Source: Lysobacter sp.
GTDB taxonomy: Bacteria; Pseudomonadota; Gammaproteobacteria; Burkholderiales; Usitatibacteraceae
Assembly (NCBI GenBank): GCA_023700985.1
Contig: JAMPXV010000008.1
Coordinates: 1 to 33,264 of the forward strand
DNA: 33,264 nt
Reading direction: 5' to 3'
The position numbers were made by a program, and so were the translations under genes. Shown piece by piece: positions 16,216 to 24,371 of this stretch. Numbering within the stretch: the first letter of the stretch is position 1; every line of letters begins with the position of its first letter. The notes below the pieces were generated by a model. It was given only the letters and a program-made list of their open reading frames with translations. It made no database searches and was not told where the DNA came from.

Positions 16216-16644
16216 TCAGGACGGGCGGTCGACGCGCTTTCCGGCCATGTCGGCCACGGCCTTCCCGATGATCGCCTCCAGCACCTCGAGGTCCACGTCG
16301 GCCAGCTTCCGCAGGTAAAGGCAGGAGACGCTCGTCTTGTGCCTGCCCAGCCTGGCGAGGAGGTCCGCGTAGCTCGAGAACCCCGGCATGATGTAGAGCG
16401 TGAGATCGCTCTTGCGGGGTGAAAAGCCGATGACCGGCCACTCGCCCTCGCGGCCGCTTTCATAGCGGTACCGGTAGGTGCCGAAGCCCACCATGCTCGC
16501 GCCCCAGAGCACGGGCTTCGCCCCGGTCGCCTTCTGCATGAGCTTCGCGACCGTCCGGCAGTCGCGGCGGCGCTCCTCGTCGGGAATGGCCGCGAGGAAT
16601 GCCGCCACGCTGGCCGCCGTGGGTTTCGTCTTCGCTTCCGCCAT
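16216..16644 (-). CDS. DUF1801 domain protein
   Basis: A 142-residue single-domain protein matching DUF1801 (YdhG-like fold): SVAAFLAAIPDEERRRDCRTVAKLMQKATG, PVLWGASMVGFGTYRY, GEWPVIGFSPRKSDLTLYIMPGF, and LLARLGRHKTSVSCLYLRKLADVD. The family is a common cytosolic protein without a proven role; some relatives are annotated as iron chaperone-like. The ATG at 16644 is preceded on the minus strand by GGAGGCGAGC. The next gene upstream is carbonic anhydrase, 30 bp away. Confidence 0.9.
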   Translation of the reverse strand: MAEAKTKPTAASVAAFLAAIPDEERRRDCRTVAKLMQKATGAKPVLWGASMVGFGTYRYRYESGREGEWPVIGFSPRKSDLTLYIMPGFSSYADLLARLGRHKTSVSCLYLRKLADVDLEVLEAIIGKAVADMAGKRVDRPS

Positions 16645-16674
16645 GCTCGCCTCCTCCCGAATGGGGCGGAAGGG

Positions 16675-17340
16675 TCAGGAAGGGTTCGCCGCGCCGAGCG
16701 CCGCGAGCGCCTCCGCGCGCCTTTCCTCGACTTCCGCCAGCGCGCCCACGGTCACGCCGAGATCGCGCAGCATCCCGTCGGCGATGCCGTAGATCCAGCC
16801 GTGTACCGAGACGTCCTGCCCGCGCTCCCACGCATCGCGCAGTATCGAGGTCTCGCACACGTTCACCACCTGCTCGATCACGTTGAGCTCGCACAGCCGG
16901 TCGGCCTGCGCGCCCGCCTCGGTCAGCACCGAGAGGATGTCCGGGTACTTGTTGCGCACGTCCTGCACGTGGCGCAGCCAGTTCTCGACGAGCCCCAGCC
17001 GGTCGCGCCCGAGTGCGGCGCGCACGCCGCTGCAGCCGTAATGCCCGACCACCATCACGTGGCGGACCTTCAGCACGTCCACCGCGAACTGGATCACGGA
17101 AAGGCAGTTGAGATCCGTGTGGACCACCACGTTGGCGACGTTGCGGTGCACGAAGAGCTCGCCGGGCAGGAGGCCCACGATGTCGTTGGCCGGCACGCGG
17201 CTGTCCGCGCAGCCGATCCAGAGGTACGCCGGCGACTGCTGCTGCGAGAGCTTCCGGAAGAAGGCGGGATCTTGCTTGCGGATGCGCTCGGACCACGCGC
17301 GGTTGTTGTCGAACAGCCGGGAAAGGGTGCGCATCGTCAT
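16675..17340 (-). CDS. can: Beta-class carbonic anhydrase
   Basis: A 221-residue enzyme that interconverts CO2 and bicarbonate in the cytoplasm. The zinc ligands and catalytic dyad are visible: C44, D46 and R48 in GCADSRVP, then H100 and C103 in VVGHYGCSGV. Numbering is nearly that of E. coli Can (C42, D44, H98, C101). FVHRNVANVV and WLRHVQDVR are also conserved. Its start overlaps the stop of the upstream membrane-protein gene (ATGA, 17337-17340), so it belongs to the same transcription unit. Confidence 0.95.
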   Translation of the reverse strand: MTMRTLSRLFDNNRAWSERIRKQDPAFFRKLSQQQSPAYLWIGCADSRVPANDIVGLLPGELFVHRNVANVVVHTDLNCLSVIQFAVDVLKVRHVMVVGHYGCSGVRAALGRDRLGLVENWLRHVQDVRNKYPDILSVLTEAGAQADRLCELNVIEQVVNVCETSILRDAWERGQDVSVHGWIYGIADGMLRDLGVTVGALAEVEERRAEALAALGAANPS

Positions 17341-18005
17341 CTCGATTCGGCGAGCGTCGCCGGGCGGCGGTGATTATCGGCCCAGAACGCCCACAGGACC
17401 AGAAGCCACTGCGCCTGGCCCACCCAGGCGATCGCCCCGGTGCCGGGGGGCGGGGGGCCGAGCAGGTTGCCGGCGTGGACGAAGAGCAGGAACGCGACGA
17501 GCGCGGCCCACGCCCACCTGCCGGTGGCGTCGACGGGCCGCGTGCTCCTTGCGTAGAGCCACGCGCCGGCCGCGAACAGGGGCAGCTCGATCGCCAGCGA
17601 TACGGCATGGGACGACCACGCGCCCAGTCCGACCAGTGTCGCGGATCCCGGGTAGAGGGGCAGGTCGGGCTGGTGGACGATCGCGTCGAGGAACCAGTGG
17701 CTCGCCACGAGCGCGGCGAGCACCAGGGCGCCGCGGCGGTCGCGCTTCAGGGCAAGGTAGACCGCCGCGACCGCAAGGGACCATCCCGCCACCGCCAGGA
17801 GGCTGTGCGACACGGGGTAGTGCTCGAAGACGAGTGGCGTGACGGCGGTGGCGCCGGGCTCGATGCGCACGCGCTCGATGCCGGCGAGGAGCAGCGTCGG
17901 CCAGAGCAGGTCGACGAATTGCGCCGCCGCGAAGAGCCAGCCCAGGGAAACCTGCGGCGCGATCGACTTCGCGCCGAATCCCGCGCCGAAGTGTCCGAGG
18001 AACAT
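17337..18005 (-). CDS. Multi-pass membrane protein, hypothetical
   Basis: A 222-residue protein with about six hydrophobic segments. Conserved-looking residues lie in MFLGHFGAGFGAKSIAPQVSLGWLF, FEHYPVSHSLL and ALVASHWFLDAIVHQPDLPL; this His-rich arrangement (GHF, HY, SHS, SHW-D, H) resembles the LexA-binding/YdjM metal-dependent hydrolase type of membrane protein. No catalytic activity is established. The ATG at 18005 overlaps the cupin stop, and its own stop overlaps the can start, so cupin, membrane protein and carbonic anhydrase are chained by 4-bp overlaps. Confidence 0.75.
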   Translation of the reverse strand: MFLGHFGAGFGAKSIAPQVSLGWLFAAAQFVDLLWPTLLLAGIERVRIEPGATAVTPLVFEHYPVSHSLLAVAGWSLAVAAVYLALKRDRRGALVLAALVASHWFLDAIVHQPDLPLYPGSATLVGLGAWSSHAVSLAIELPLFAAGAWLYARSTRPVDATGRWAWAALVAFLLFVHAGNLLGPPPPGTGAIAWVGQAQWLLVLWAFWADNHRRPATLAESR

Positions 18006-18205
18006 CAGCCTCTCTCGCCGCCCTTGGGGCCCAAGAAGAGGACCCACGTGGAAAAGTCGGGCGAGAAGTTCTCGAAGCGGTGCACGGCGCCCGCCGGCAC
18101 GAAGAAGGCCGTGCCGGCCGTGAAGCGGTGGCGCTCGCCCTGTGGCCACTTCTCCGAGACCTTGCCCGGGAGCTTCGCGAGCAGTTCGGAGGCGACGGCC
18201 TTCAC
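18005..18205 (-). CDS. Truncated cupin-domain protein (metal centre apparently deleted)
   Basis: A 66-residue frame starting at GTG 18205, whose GTGA overlaps the upstream HNH gene stop. The N-terminal half (ASELLAKLPGKVSEKWPQGER) looks like the beginning of small bacterial cupins of about 110 residues. The C-terminal half (GTAFFVPAGAVHRFENFSPDF, TWVLFLGPKGGE) is cupin motif 2 with PxG, His and Asn. The whole cupin motif 1, with its HxH and Glu ligands, is missing between residues 25 and 27, where GER joins directly to RHRF. The frame is intact, so an in-frame deletion of roughly 45 codons between GER-like ends is likely. It may still be translated as part of the chain, but probably cannot bind a metal normally. 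Confidence 0.6.
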   Translation of the reverse strand: MKAVASELLAKLPGKVSEKWPQGERHRFTAGTAFFVPAGAVHRFENFSPDFSTWVLFLGPKGGERG

Positions 18206-18558
18206 TTCTTCCGTTCCAGCCTCGCCTTCAGGTCGGCGAAGGGGGAGTGCGTGGCGCCCGCGGGCTTGCTCCCGCCCGTGCCGCTTCCGGCGAGCTCGAG
18301 CTGCTTCTGGTGCTCGTTGTCGTGGCAGTACACGCAAAGCAGCTCCCAGTTGCTTCCGTCGGGCGGGTTGTTGTCGTGGTTGTGGTCGCGATGGTGCACG
18401 GTGAGCTCGCGCAGGTTGGCGCGCGTGAAGGTGCGCGCGCATCTCCCGCAGACCCACGGGTAGATCTTCAGCGCCTGGTCGCGGTAGGTGAGGGCGCGGC
18501 TGTCGGCCGCGCGCCGGGCCTCGGCGACGATGCGGTCGAGCTTGGCGGAATCGGCCAC
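18202..18558 (-). CDS. yajD: HNH nuclease, YajD family
   Basis: A 118-residue protein with one HNH domain: CGRCARTFTRANLRELTVHHRDHNHDNNP, WELLCVYCHDNEH. Two CxxC knuckles bind structural zinc, and the HH with downstream Asn and His form the nuclease site. The length and the N-terminal LDRIVAEARRAADSRALTYRDQALKIYPWVCGRC segment agree with E. coli YajD (115). Its target is unknown. It is the first gene of a chain with the cupin, membrane protein and can, joined by short overlaps; the 3' end overlaps the cupin GTG by 4 bp. Confidence 0.88.
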   Translation of the reverse strand: MADSAKLDRIVAEARRAADSRALTYRDQALKIYPWVCGRCARTFTRANLRELTVHHRDHNHDNNPPDGSNWELLCVYCHDNEHQKQLELAGSGTGGSKPAGATHSPFADLKARLERKK

Positions 18559-18567
18559 GGCGCGCCC

Positions 18568-19029
18568 CTACTGCAGGCGCCGCACGCGGGGCGAGCGGTT
18601 GGTGCCCTCGATCTCCAGGTAGAAGGCGCCCAGGGCCCCGCGGCGCACGCGGACCTTCGGGTTGTCGATCGAGTGGAAGCCCTTGCTGTCGTCCACCACC
18701 TGCCAGACCTGCCCGTTGGCGAAGCGGATGTTCTCGTTGGGGCCCCAGCCCTCGAAGCGGCCGGGGATGGTGCTGTCGATCGCCTCGAGCTGCGTGAACG
18801 CCTGCTTGCGCTCGAGCCCGAACTGCTCCGGGGTGGTGGACGGAGCGGGTTGGGCCTGCGGCGCGGCGGCGGAAGGTGCCGGGGCCGCTCTCGGCGTGGC
18901 CGGAACCTGCAAGGCGTCATAGCAGGCGAGCCGTGCGGATGCGTCCCTGATGGTGCGGCACTTGAGGAGGCCGGCATCATCGGCGAGCGCGGGCGTGGTG
19001 GCGAGCAGCAGGAGTGCGAGTGCCCTCAT
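18568..19029 (-). CDS. Secreted hypothetical protein with a CYDAL motif
   Basis: A 153-residue predicted periplasmic protein. The N-terminus MRALALLLLATTPALA is a signal peptide followed by DDAGLLKCRTIRDASARLACYDAL, a mature N-terminus with two Cys seen in several proteobacterial periplasmic proteins, probably forming a disulfide. After a Pro/Ala-rich linker comes a beta-rich domain (GRFEGWGPNENIRFANGQVWQVVDD). Function is unknown. ATG at 19029 gives the cleanest signal peptide; a TTG nine bases upstream is possible. The stop is 9 bp from the HNH gene start. Confidence 0.75.
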   Translation of the reverse strand: MRALALLLLATTPALADDAGLLKCRTIRDASARLACYDALQVPATPRAAPAPSAAAPQAQPAPSTTPEQFGLERKQAFTQLEAIDSTIPGRFEGWGPNENIRFANGQVWQVVDDSKGFHSIDNPKVRVRRGALGAFYLEIEGTNRSPRVRRLQ

Positions 19030-19107
19030 GGGTATCAAGGTATCCGGAGAGAAAGGCGCATTCTGTGGGCGCGGCGGGGCGGGGTCAAACGAGGGGCGCC
19101 GGGCGGC

Positions 19108-19767
19108 TCACGGACGCGGCGCCGCGTCGTACGAGAAAAGCCAGAAGTTCTGCAGCTCGCGGTGCCCGGCGCGCACGCCGAACGGCGCGACGGCGGCCTC
19201 GAGTTCGGCGCGGCCGGGGAAGTTCTTGAGCACGCGGTGCAGCGATCCGTCCTTCAGCCGGCGCAACTGGTAGGTGTTGGCCTCGGCGTCGCGCGCGGCG
19301 ATCGGCAGTTCCCGGCATTGCACCTCGGAGTTGTCCAGGAAGACCACGCGGGCGCCCGGCGCGAGCCTTCGGTGCAGGCTCTCGAGGAACTCGCGGCGGC
19401 GCCCGACGGGCACGTGGGAGAACCAGAGGCCGGCGTAGGCCGCGTCGAAGCGGCCCAGGCTTTCCGGCAGGTCGTAGGCGTCGGCCAGCTCGAAGCGCAC
19501 CGCCTGCACGCCGGGCCGGCCGCGCGCCAGGGCGAGCGGCTCGGCGGTCGCGTCGGTCGCCGTCATCGCCGCGGTCGCCGGCGCGATCCACTGCGTCCAG
19601 TAGCCGGTTCCGCACGCGACCTCCAGGACGTTGCGGCCCGCGAACGTTGCGGGCAGCCAGTCGCGCAGGAAGGCGATGTCCTCGCGGCGCTCGGGCTTCT
19701 CGTACACCTCGTCGTAGTACGGAGCGCGGGCCGCGTAGTACGCCTTCATCGATTCGTCGACGGACAT
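19108..19767 (-). CDS. Class I SAM-dependent methyltransferase
   Basis: A 219-residue methyltransferase of the Methyltransf_11/25 type. MKAYYAARAPYYDEVYEKPERREDIAFLRDWLP is the usual N-terminal helix pair; NVLEVACGTGYWTQWIA is motif I; ATDATAEPLALARGR supplies the ribose-binding acidic residue; and FDAAYAGLWFSHVP is the post-II region. The acceptor cannot be inferred. It stands alone on the minus strand, about 20 bp from the GFA protein stop. Confidence 0.9.
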   Translation of the reverse strand: MSVDESMKAYYAARAPYYDEVYEKPERREDIAFLRDWLPATFAGRNVLEVACGTGYWTQWIAPATAAMTATDATAEPLALARGRPGVQAVRFELADAYDLPESLGRFDAAYAGLWFSHVPVGRRREFLESLHRRLAPGARVVFLDNSEVQCRELPIAARDAEANTYQLRRLKDGSLHRVLKNFPGRAELEAAVAPFGVRAGHRELQNFWLFSYDAAPRP

Positions 19768-19786
19768 GGCGGCGTGAACGGGTACC

Positions 19787-20311
19787 TCAGCGCCTGGTGG
19801 GCTGCGACCGGGCCTTCCAGGCCTCGATCAGCGGGAGCAGGGCCTTGCGGCGCTCCAGGCTTTCCGCGGGCCAGTGCTTGCCGCGGTCGTAGTACTCCGG
19901 CACCGAAGGATGGTCCGGCGGGATCACCACCCAGGGCTGCTTCGACGACGTGAAGATGTGCAGGTCGGGCGGCACGCGGTCCGGTTCGTCCAGCGTGCCC
20001 ACGCGGACGAACTTCACCGCCGGGCCGGCGCCGCCGTAGTGGCTCCACACCGCGATCCTGCAGCGCGGGCAGCGGGCGATGGCCTGGCCCAGGCCGCTCG
20101 CCGAGGGCGTGTCGACGATTTCCGGCTCGCCGCCCAGGTTCGTCACGCGGTCTGCCTCGATCATGGCGTTGAGCGCGAACGAGGCGCCGGTCTCGCGCTG
20201 GCACCAGCGGCAGTGGCAGCAGTGGACGAAGAGCGGGCGGGACTCCATCCGGTAGCGGATGAAGCGGCAGTCGCAGCCGCCCTCGAGGGGGAAGGGGTCG
20301 GATGCCGGCAT
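19787..20311 (-). CDS. GFA-family zinc protein (glutathione-dependent formaldehyde-activating enzyme-like)
   Basis: A 174-residue protein with the GFA/CENP-V fold. Zinc ligands are seen as C13 and C15 in GGCDCRFIRY, then HCCHCRWCQRETG, and CPRCRIAVW. The rest follows the family with SSKQPWVVIP and YYDRGKHWP. Real formaldehyde-activating activity is not demonstrated for most members; a small-molecule thiol-binding role is commonly assumed. The ATG at 20311 is preceded by a purine-rich stretch. It precedes the methyltransferase. Confidence 0.85.
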   Translation of the reverse strand: MPASDPFPLEGGCDCRFIRYRMESRPLFVHCCHCRWCQRETGASFALNAMIEADRVTNLGGEPEIVDTPSASGLGQAIARCPRCRIAVWSHYGGAGPAVKFVRVGTLDEPDRVPPDLHIFTSSKQPWVVIPPDHPSVPEYYDRGKHWPAESLERRKALLPLIEAWKARSQPTRR

Positions 20312-20327
20312 CGCGTTTCGCCCGGAG

Positions 20328-21092
20328 CTACTTCGCGTCCTTGCGCTCCGCGCCGGCCTTCGCCTTGAGGTCCTGCTCGGCATTCCGGATGATCTCGGCG
20401 AGCGCGACGGAGACCTCCTTCGGCTGCTTCCTGACCTGCGCCTTGCAGATCGCCAGGACGCGCGGGTGGCGGACCGCGTTGGAAGTGAGCGACCAGCGGG
20501 CGGCGCCGCCGGCCAGCGCCTTCGCCTTGTCGCCCTGCGCGTCGACCCAGGGCAGGGCCGTCATGACCCGCAGGACGGGCCGCTCGTCGCCGGTGGCCAT
20601 GAAGTTCCCCCACAGGGCGTCGAGCACCCAGGGACCCTGTTCGAGGGGGATCTGGTCGAGCTGCGGGGCGGCCTTCTGCGAGAGCTCGTCGTACATTTCC
20701 TTCTGCTCCGGCACCGAGCGTGCGAGGCCGGCGAGGAGCTTTCCCGTGTCCGGGTGTCCCGAGTACCACAGGCTCAGCGCCAGCACGGGCTGCTCCGCCT
20801 TGGGCAGCGACACCAGTTTGGATGCCGCCTCGCGCGCGACGGCCGGTTCCTTGCGCATCACGCCGGACAGGAAGCCGATCAACGAGGGCGACGACTTGCC
20901 GTCCTTCATGAGTCCCAGGCGGCTCGCGGCGGCGATGGCCTCCACGGCGCGCGCGGGCTCGGGCTTCAGGTAGTAGAAGGTCACCCACTTGCCGAGTTCC
21001 GGGCCGCTCGCGAACGGGGCGGGCGCGGCAGCGGCCAGGGAAGCGGCGAGGGAAGCGGCGAGGCAGGCGAGGAGGGCGACGAGGGTGCGCAA
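20328..21092 (-). CDS. Secreted hypothetical protein, helical
   Basis: A 254-residue predicted periplasmic protein. The N-terminus MRTLVALLACLAASLAASLAAAA is a long Ala-rich signal peptide; a Cys at position 10 is not in a good lipobox. The mature part is mostly helical with charged residues (ASRLGLMKDGKSSPSLIGFLSGVMRKEPAV, PVLALSLWYSGHPDTGKLLAGLA), resembling uncharacterised betaproteobacterial proteins. No catalytic motif is visible. A TAGAAT hexamer at 21152-21147 (minus) with a weak GTGCTG 17 nt upstream could be its promoter. Confidence 0.7.
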   Translation of the reverse strand: MRTLVALLACLAASLAASLAAAAPAPFASGPELGKWVTFYYLKPEPARAVEAIAAASRLGLMKDGKSSPSLIGFLSGVMRKEPAVAREAASKLVSLPKAEQPVLALSLWYSGHPDTGKLLAGLARSVPEQKEMYDELSQKAAPQLDQIPLEQGPWVLDALWGNFMATGDERPVLRVMTALPWVDAQGDKAKALAGGAARWSLTSNAVRHPRVLAICKAQVRKQPKEVSVALAEIIRNAEQDLKAKAGAERKDAK

Positions 21093-21239
21093 GGTGGGTT
21101 TTCCCTGGAGGGCGATGCGGCCCCGGTCGGCGGCATCCGATCGGGCATTCTACTGAACGCGCGACGCGGCAGCACCCGCGAACGGCGCAGGCGCCCTGGC
21201 GCCCGTTCCGGTACGCCGCCGGCATGGGAGAATGGAACC

Positions 21240-21977
21240 ATGGATCTTTACATCGTCACCGGGCACACGAGGGGACTGGGCCAGGCGCTGGTCGCGCAAC
21301 TGGGCGCCGAGCCGGACATCGACCTCATCGCCCTCGGGCGGGCCAAGGACGGCCCCATCCCGGGCGGCGCGCAGCTCTTCGTGGACCTCGCCGATTCGCG
21401 CGCCGTCGAGGCGGCTTTCGACCGCGTCGAGGAACGGCTGCGCGGCAAGCGCTTCGCCAAGGCGGTGCTCGTCAACAACGCCGGCGTGATCTCACCCGTG
21501 GGGATGGTCGACCGCGTCGAGGCGATCGACCTGGAGCGGGCCCTCGCCGTCAACTTCACCGCGCCCGTCCTCCTCATGCGCCGCTTCCTCATCGCGACGG
21601 CGACCTCCGCGAAGCTGCGGCGCGTGATCAACATCTCCTCCGGCGCGGGCCGCCGCCCCATCTTCGGCTGGGGCGCCTACTGCGCGGCCAAGGCCGGCAT
21701 CGACATGGTCTCGCGGGTGGCGGCGCTCGAGGCGCAGACGGCGCACACCGGCGTTCAGGTCGTGAGCCTCGCCCCGGGCGTCATCGACACGCCCATGCAG
21801 GGCGTGGTGCGAAGCGCGACCCCCGAGGAGTTCGTCGACGTCGAGCGCTTCCGCCAGATGAAGGCGGCCGGCGAGCTTCGCGACCCGGTGGAGGTGGCCG
21901 CCGACATCCTCCGCCACGAGAGATCCGGGAAGCTCTTCGCCGAGCCGATCGCCGACCTGCGCACGCTCGGCGCGTGA
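21240..21977 (+). CDS. Short-chain dehydrogenase (SDR), YueD/sepiapterin-reductase-like
   Basis: A 245-residue classical SDR. It has the NADP-binding loop TGHTRGLGQAL, the NNAG motif (VLVNNAGVISPVG), the catalytic Ser in INISSGAGRR, and YCAAK at the YxxxK position. SLAPGVIDTPMQ closes the active site. The TGxTRGLG form and the SPVG loop resemble bacterial benzil reductase (YueD) and sepiapterin-reductase-like SDRs, but the substrate is unknown. The gene starts with ATG at 21240. Its stop overlaps the GTG start of the TauE/SafE gene (GTGA), so the two are coupled. Confidence 0.88.
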   Translation: MDLYIVTGHTRGLGQALVAQLGAEPDIDLIALGRAKDGPIPGGAQLFVDLADSRAVEAAFDRVEERLRGKRFAKAVLVNNAGVISPVGMVDRVEAIDLERALAVNFTAPVLLMRRFLIATATSAKLRRVINISSGAGRRPIFGWGAYCAAKAGIDMVSRVAALEAQTAHTGVQVVSLAPGVIDTPMQGVVRSATPEEFVDVERFRQMKAAGELRDPVEVAADILRHERSGKLFAEPIADLRTLGA

Positions 21978-22732
21978 TCACCGACCCGTTCTTCTACGCC
22001 GTGGCCATACCCGCGGTGCTGGTGATGGGCGTCTCCAAGGGCGGCTTCGGCAGCGGCCTGGGCATCATCGCCACGCCGCTCGTCGCGCTCGCCGTCCCCA
22101 CGCCGCAGGCCGCGGCGATCATGCTGCCGATCCTGCTGGTGATGGATGCGACGGGGCTCGCGGCCTATCGCGGCACCTTCCACCGCAGGAACCTCGGGCT
22201 GCTCCTCGCCGGCGGCGTGGCGGGTATCGCCCTGGGCGCGCTCACCTTCCGCTACTTCAGCGAGGCGATGATCCGCGTGGCTCTGGGCGCGATGGCGATC
22301 GTCTTCGTGGCGCACCGCATGCACCAGGGCGGCACGGCCGCGCCGGCGGTGACGCCGTCGCGGGCCAAGGGGCTCTTCTGGTCCACGGTCTCCGGCCTCA
22401 CCAGCACCATCGCGCACGCGGGCGGGCCGCCGCTCAGCGTCTACCTCCTGCCGCAGAAGCTCGACAAGGCGATCCTCGTGGGCACCACGGTGATCTTCTT
22501 CGCGGTGATCAACGCGGTGAAGCTCGTGCCCTACTTCTGGCTGGGGCTCTTCGACGCGCGCAACCTCTCCACCTCGCTCGTGCTCGCGCCGCTGGCGCCC
22601 TTCGGGATCTGGCTGGGCGTTTGGCTCATGCGGCGGCTGTCGCAGGATCTCTTCTACCGCATCGCCTACACGATGCTGGTGATCGTGGGCCTCAAGCTCC
22701 TCTGGGACGGCGTGCGCGGCCTCGCGGCCTGA
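21974..22732 (+). CDS. TauE/SafE (TSUP) family permease
   Basis: A 252-residue inner-membrane protein with seven to eight hydrophobic segments. The first segment has GVSKGGFGSGLGIIATPL, the GGxGxG hallmark of the TSUP family, and the second half repeats it as TIAHAGGPPLSVYLLPQKLDK. Members export or import sulfite, sulfoacetate or organosulfur anions, but the substrate here is not determinable. The start is GTG at 21974 overlapping the SDR stop. The last 41 bp overlap the 3' end of the convergent gene (22692-24287). Confidence 0.9.
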   Translation: MITDPFFYAVAIPAVLVMGVSKGGFGSGLGIIATPLVALAVPTPQAAAIMLPILLVMDATGLAAYRGTFHRRNLGLLLAGGVAGIALGALTFRYFSEAMIRVALGAMAIVFVAHRMHQGGTAAPAVTPSRAKGLFWSTVSGLTSTIAHAGGPPLSVYLLPQKLDKAILVGTTVIFFAVINAVKLVPYFWLGLFDARNLSTSLVLAPLAPFGIWLGVWLMRRLSQDLFYRIAYTMLVIVGLKLLWDGVRGLAA

Positions 22733-24287
22733 GCAGTCGCCACGCCGCACCCGCCAGCCACGCCAGCGGCAGGATGCCGGTGGCCGTCCACGCCACGAGG
22801 GGCAGGGTGGAACGGCGCGCGGGCGCCGGCAGCAGGTCCGCGTCGCGCAGCTCGGGCGGGAACGGCCGGGGCGGCACGGGGACCACCTGCACGTCGGCGG
22901 GATCGCGCGGCAGGGCGTTGAGGTACTCGCGCGGGTTGGCTGCGGGCCAGGTGCCCGGGCGGCGCGACGACGGGATCTGCGGCAGGCGCACGCCGACGAG
23001 CGCCACGAGGTCCCCGGCCAGCATCCTCGCCAGCGTGCCGTCGGAGGGGCCCGCGCCGTTGCGCGCCAGCTGCAGCAGCCCGAATACCGCCTCCTCGAAG
23101 GCCGCCGCGGGCATGAGCCGCGTGCGGTCCTCGCTCAGGTACTCGAAGGCCGTGCGCGCGGCGGCGATCCTGCCCTCGGCGAACACCTTCACCGGGACGG
23201 AGAGCCAGGCGCGCAGCCGGTCGGAGGGGCCGCGCGGAGGCAGCTCCCACCCCAGCGCGTTCAGCGTGTCGACGCTGATCGATGCGCAGTTCATCGTCGA
23301 GTGCCGGTACTCGAGCTGGCGGCGCCAGAACTGCAGGTACAGCCGGTTGAGCGCGCCCTGAACGAGGGCGGCCGCTCGCTCGTCGGCGAGGATCGCGAGC
23401 ATCACGTAGGACGGCCGGTACCAGGCCTGGCCGCTGTTCAGGTCGGCGAGGTAGTTGTCCAGCGGCACCGGTGACGGGAGGATCCCCTTCTCGCTCTCGG
23501 CGTCCAGCGTGTAGAAGTTCGCCACGAGCAGGTCGGAAAGCCGTCCGTCCGCGGGAAGGCGCCCGGTGGCGATGGCGAGGTGCCCGCCCCAGGCCTCGTC
23601 GTCGTCGCCCTGCGCGCCGTTGAGGACGAAGGCGAGCACCGGGCGGCCGGCCCAGTCGCGGCGGCCGGGCGTGCGCTCCCACACCGCGTGGGTCTCGGGA
23701 GGCGAGCCGGCGCCGCCGCGCGGGGCACTGCGCAGCAGGCCGCGGATCTCGAGCCTGGGTGTCCGCGAGGCAAAGAGGCGGATGGCCGGCGCCGTGGCGT
23801 CCACACGCCAGTCCTCGGGCCAGAGCGTGCGCGCGACGAAGCCGCCGCCGGGCACCGTCTCGCCGCGCATCGTCACCGTGCGCTGCGCGAGATGGGCGAA
23901 TGTCGATGCGTCGGCCCAGGAGCGGTTGAGCGCGATCTTCGGGACGAGGGCGAGCGGCGCGCGGGCGCCGTCGTGAAGGCACGACAGGCCGTCGGCAGCC
24001 ATGGCGACCCCGGTCCTGCGTTCCGGGGCGGCAATCCAGACCAGCGGCGGCCAGGTGAGCGGTCCCGGGTCGGCGGCCCAGGCGGCGACGTCGGCGAACG
24101 GATCGGTACCGCGGGCGTAGCCGGCATGCGGCCCGGCCACGGGAACGGCGATCGTTTCCGCGCCGAAGAGGAACCGGGCGGCCGGGATCACGGTCTCACC
24201 GGCCGTCGTGCCCGTGGCCAGCCGGAATCCGGAAGGGTCGTACAGGCCGATAGGTGCGTCGGGCGGGGGATGGGGGGGGTCGGGCAT
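22692..24287 (-). CDS. Unrecognised protein with possible permuted papain-like core and C-terminal membrane segment
   Basis: A 531-residue protein without a recognised family. It has no signal peptide; one membrane span lies near the C-terminus (LPLVAWTATGILPLAWLAG), followed by a basic tail. At about residues 233-240, WGGHLAIATG, and about 329-343, HSTMNCASISVDTLNALG, resemble the His-first, Cys-later order seen in Lnb/DUF4105 and permuted NlpC/P60 domains. If so, H236 and C334 would be catalytic. This is an inference from short motifs. The ATG at 24287 is divergent from a small secreted-protein gene. The 3' end overlaps the permease gene by 41 bp. Start and membrane orientation are uncertain: the C-terminal basic tail would favour an inside C-terminus. 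Confidence 0.7.
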   Translation of the reverse strand: MPDPPHPPPDAPIGLYDPSGFRLATGTTAGETVIPAARFLFGAETIAVPVAGPHAGYARGTDPFADVAAWAADPGPLTWPPLVWIAAPERRTGVAMAADGLSCLHDGARAPLALVPKIALNRSWADASTFAHLAQRTVTMRGETVPGGGFVARTLWPEDWRVDATAPAIRLFASRTPRLEIRGLLRSAPRGGAGSPPETHAVWERTPGRRDWAGRPVLAFVLNGAQGDDDEAWGGHLAIATGRLPADGRLSDLLVANFYTLDAESEKGILPSPVPLDNYLADLNSGQAWYRPSYVMLAILADERAAALVQGALNRLYLQFWRRQLEYRHSTMNCASISVDTLNALGWELPPRGPSDRLRAWLSVPVKVFAEGRIAAARTAFEYLSEDRTRLMPAAAFEEAVFGLLQLARNGAGPSDGTLARMLAGDLVALVGVRLPQIPSSRRPGTWPAANPREYLNALPRDPADVQVVPVPPRPFPPELRDADLLPAPARRSTLPLVAWTATGILPLAWLAGAAWRLLRPRGRARRPRGA

Positions 24288-24371
24288 CGCAGCCCCTATC
24301 TTGCACTGCCGCCGCTCTTTCGCCAGACTCGGCGCGCCTCACCACCCTACAACACGAAAGGAGCCTCCACG

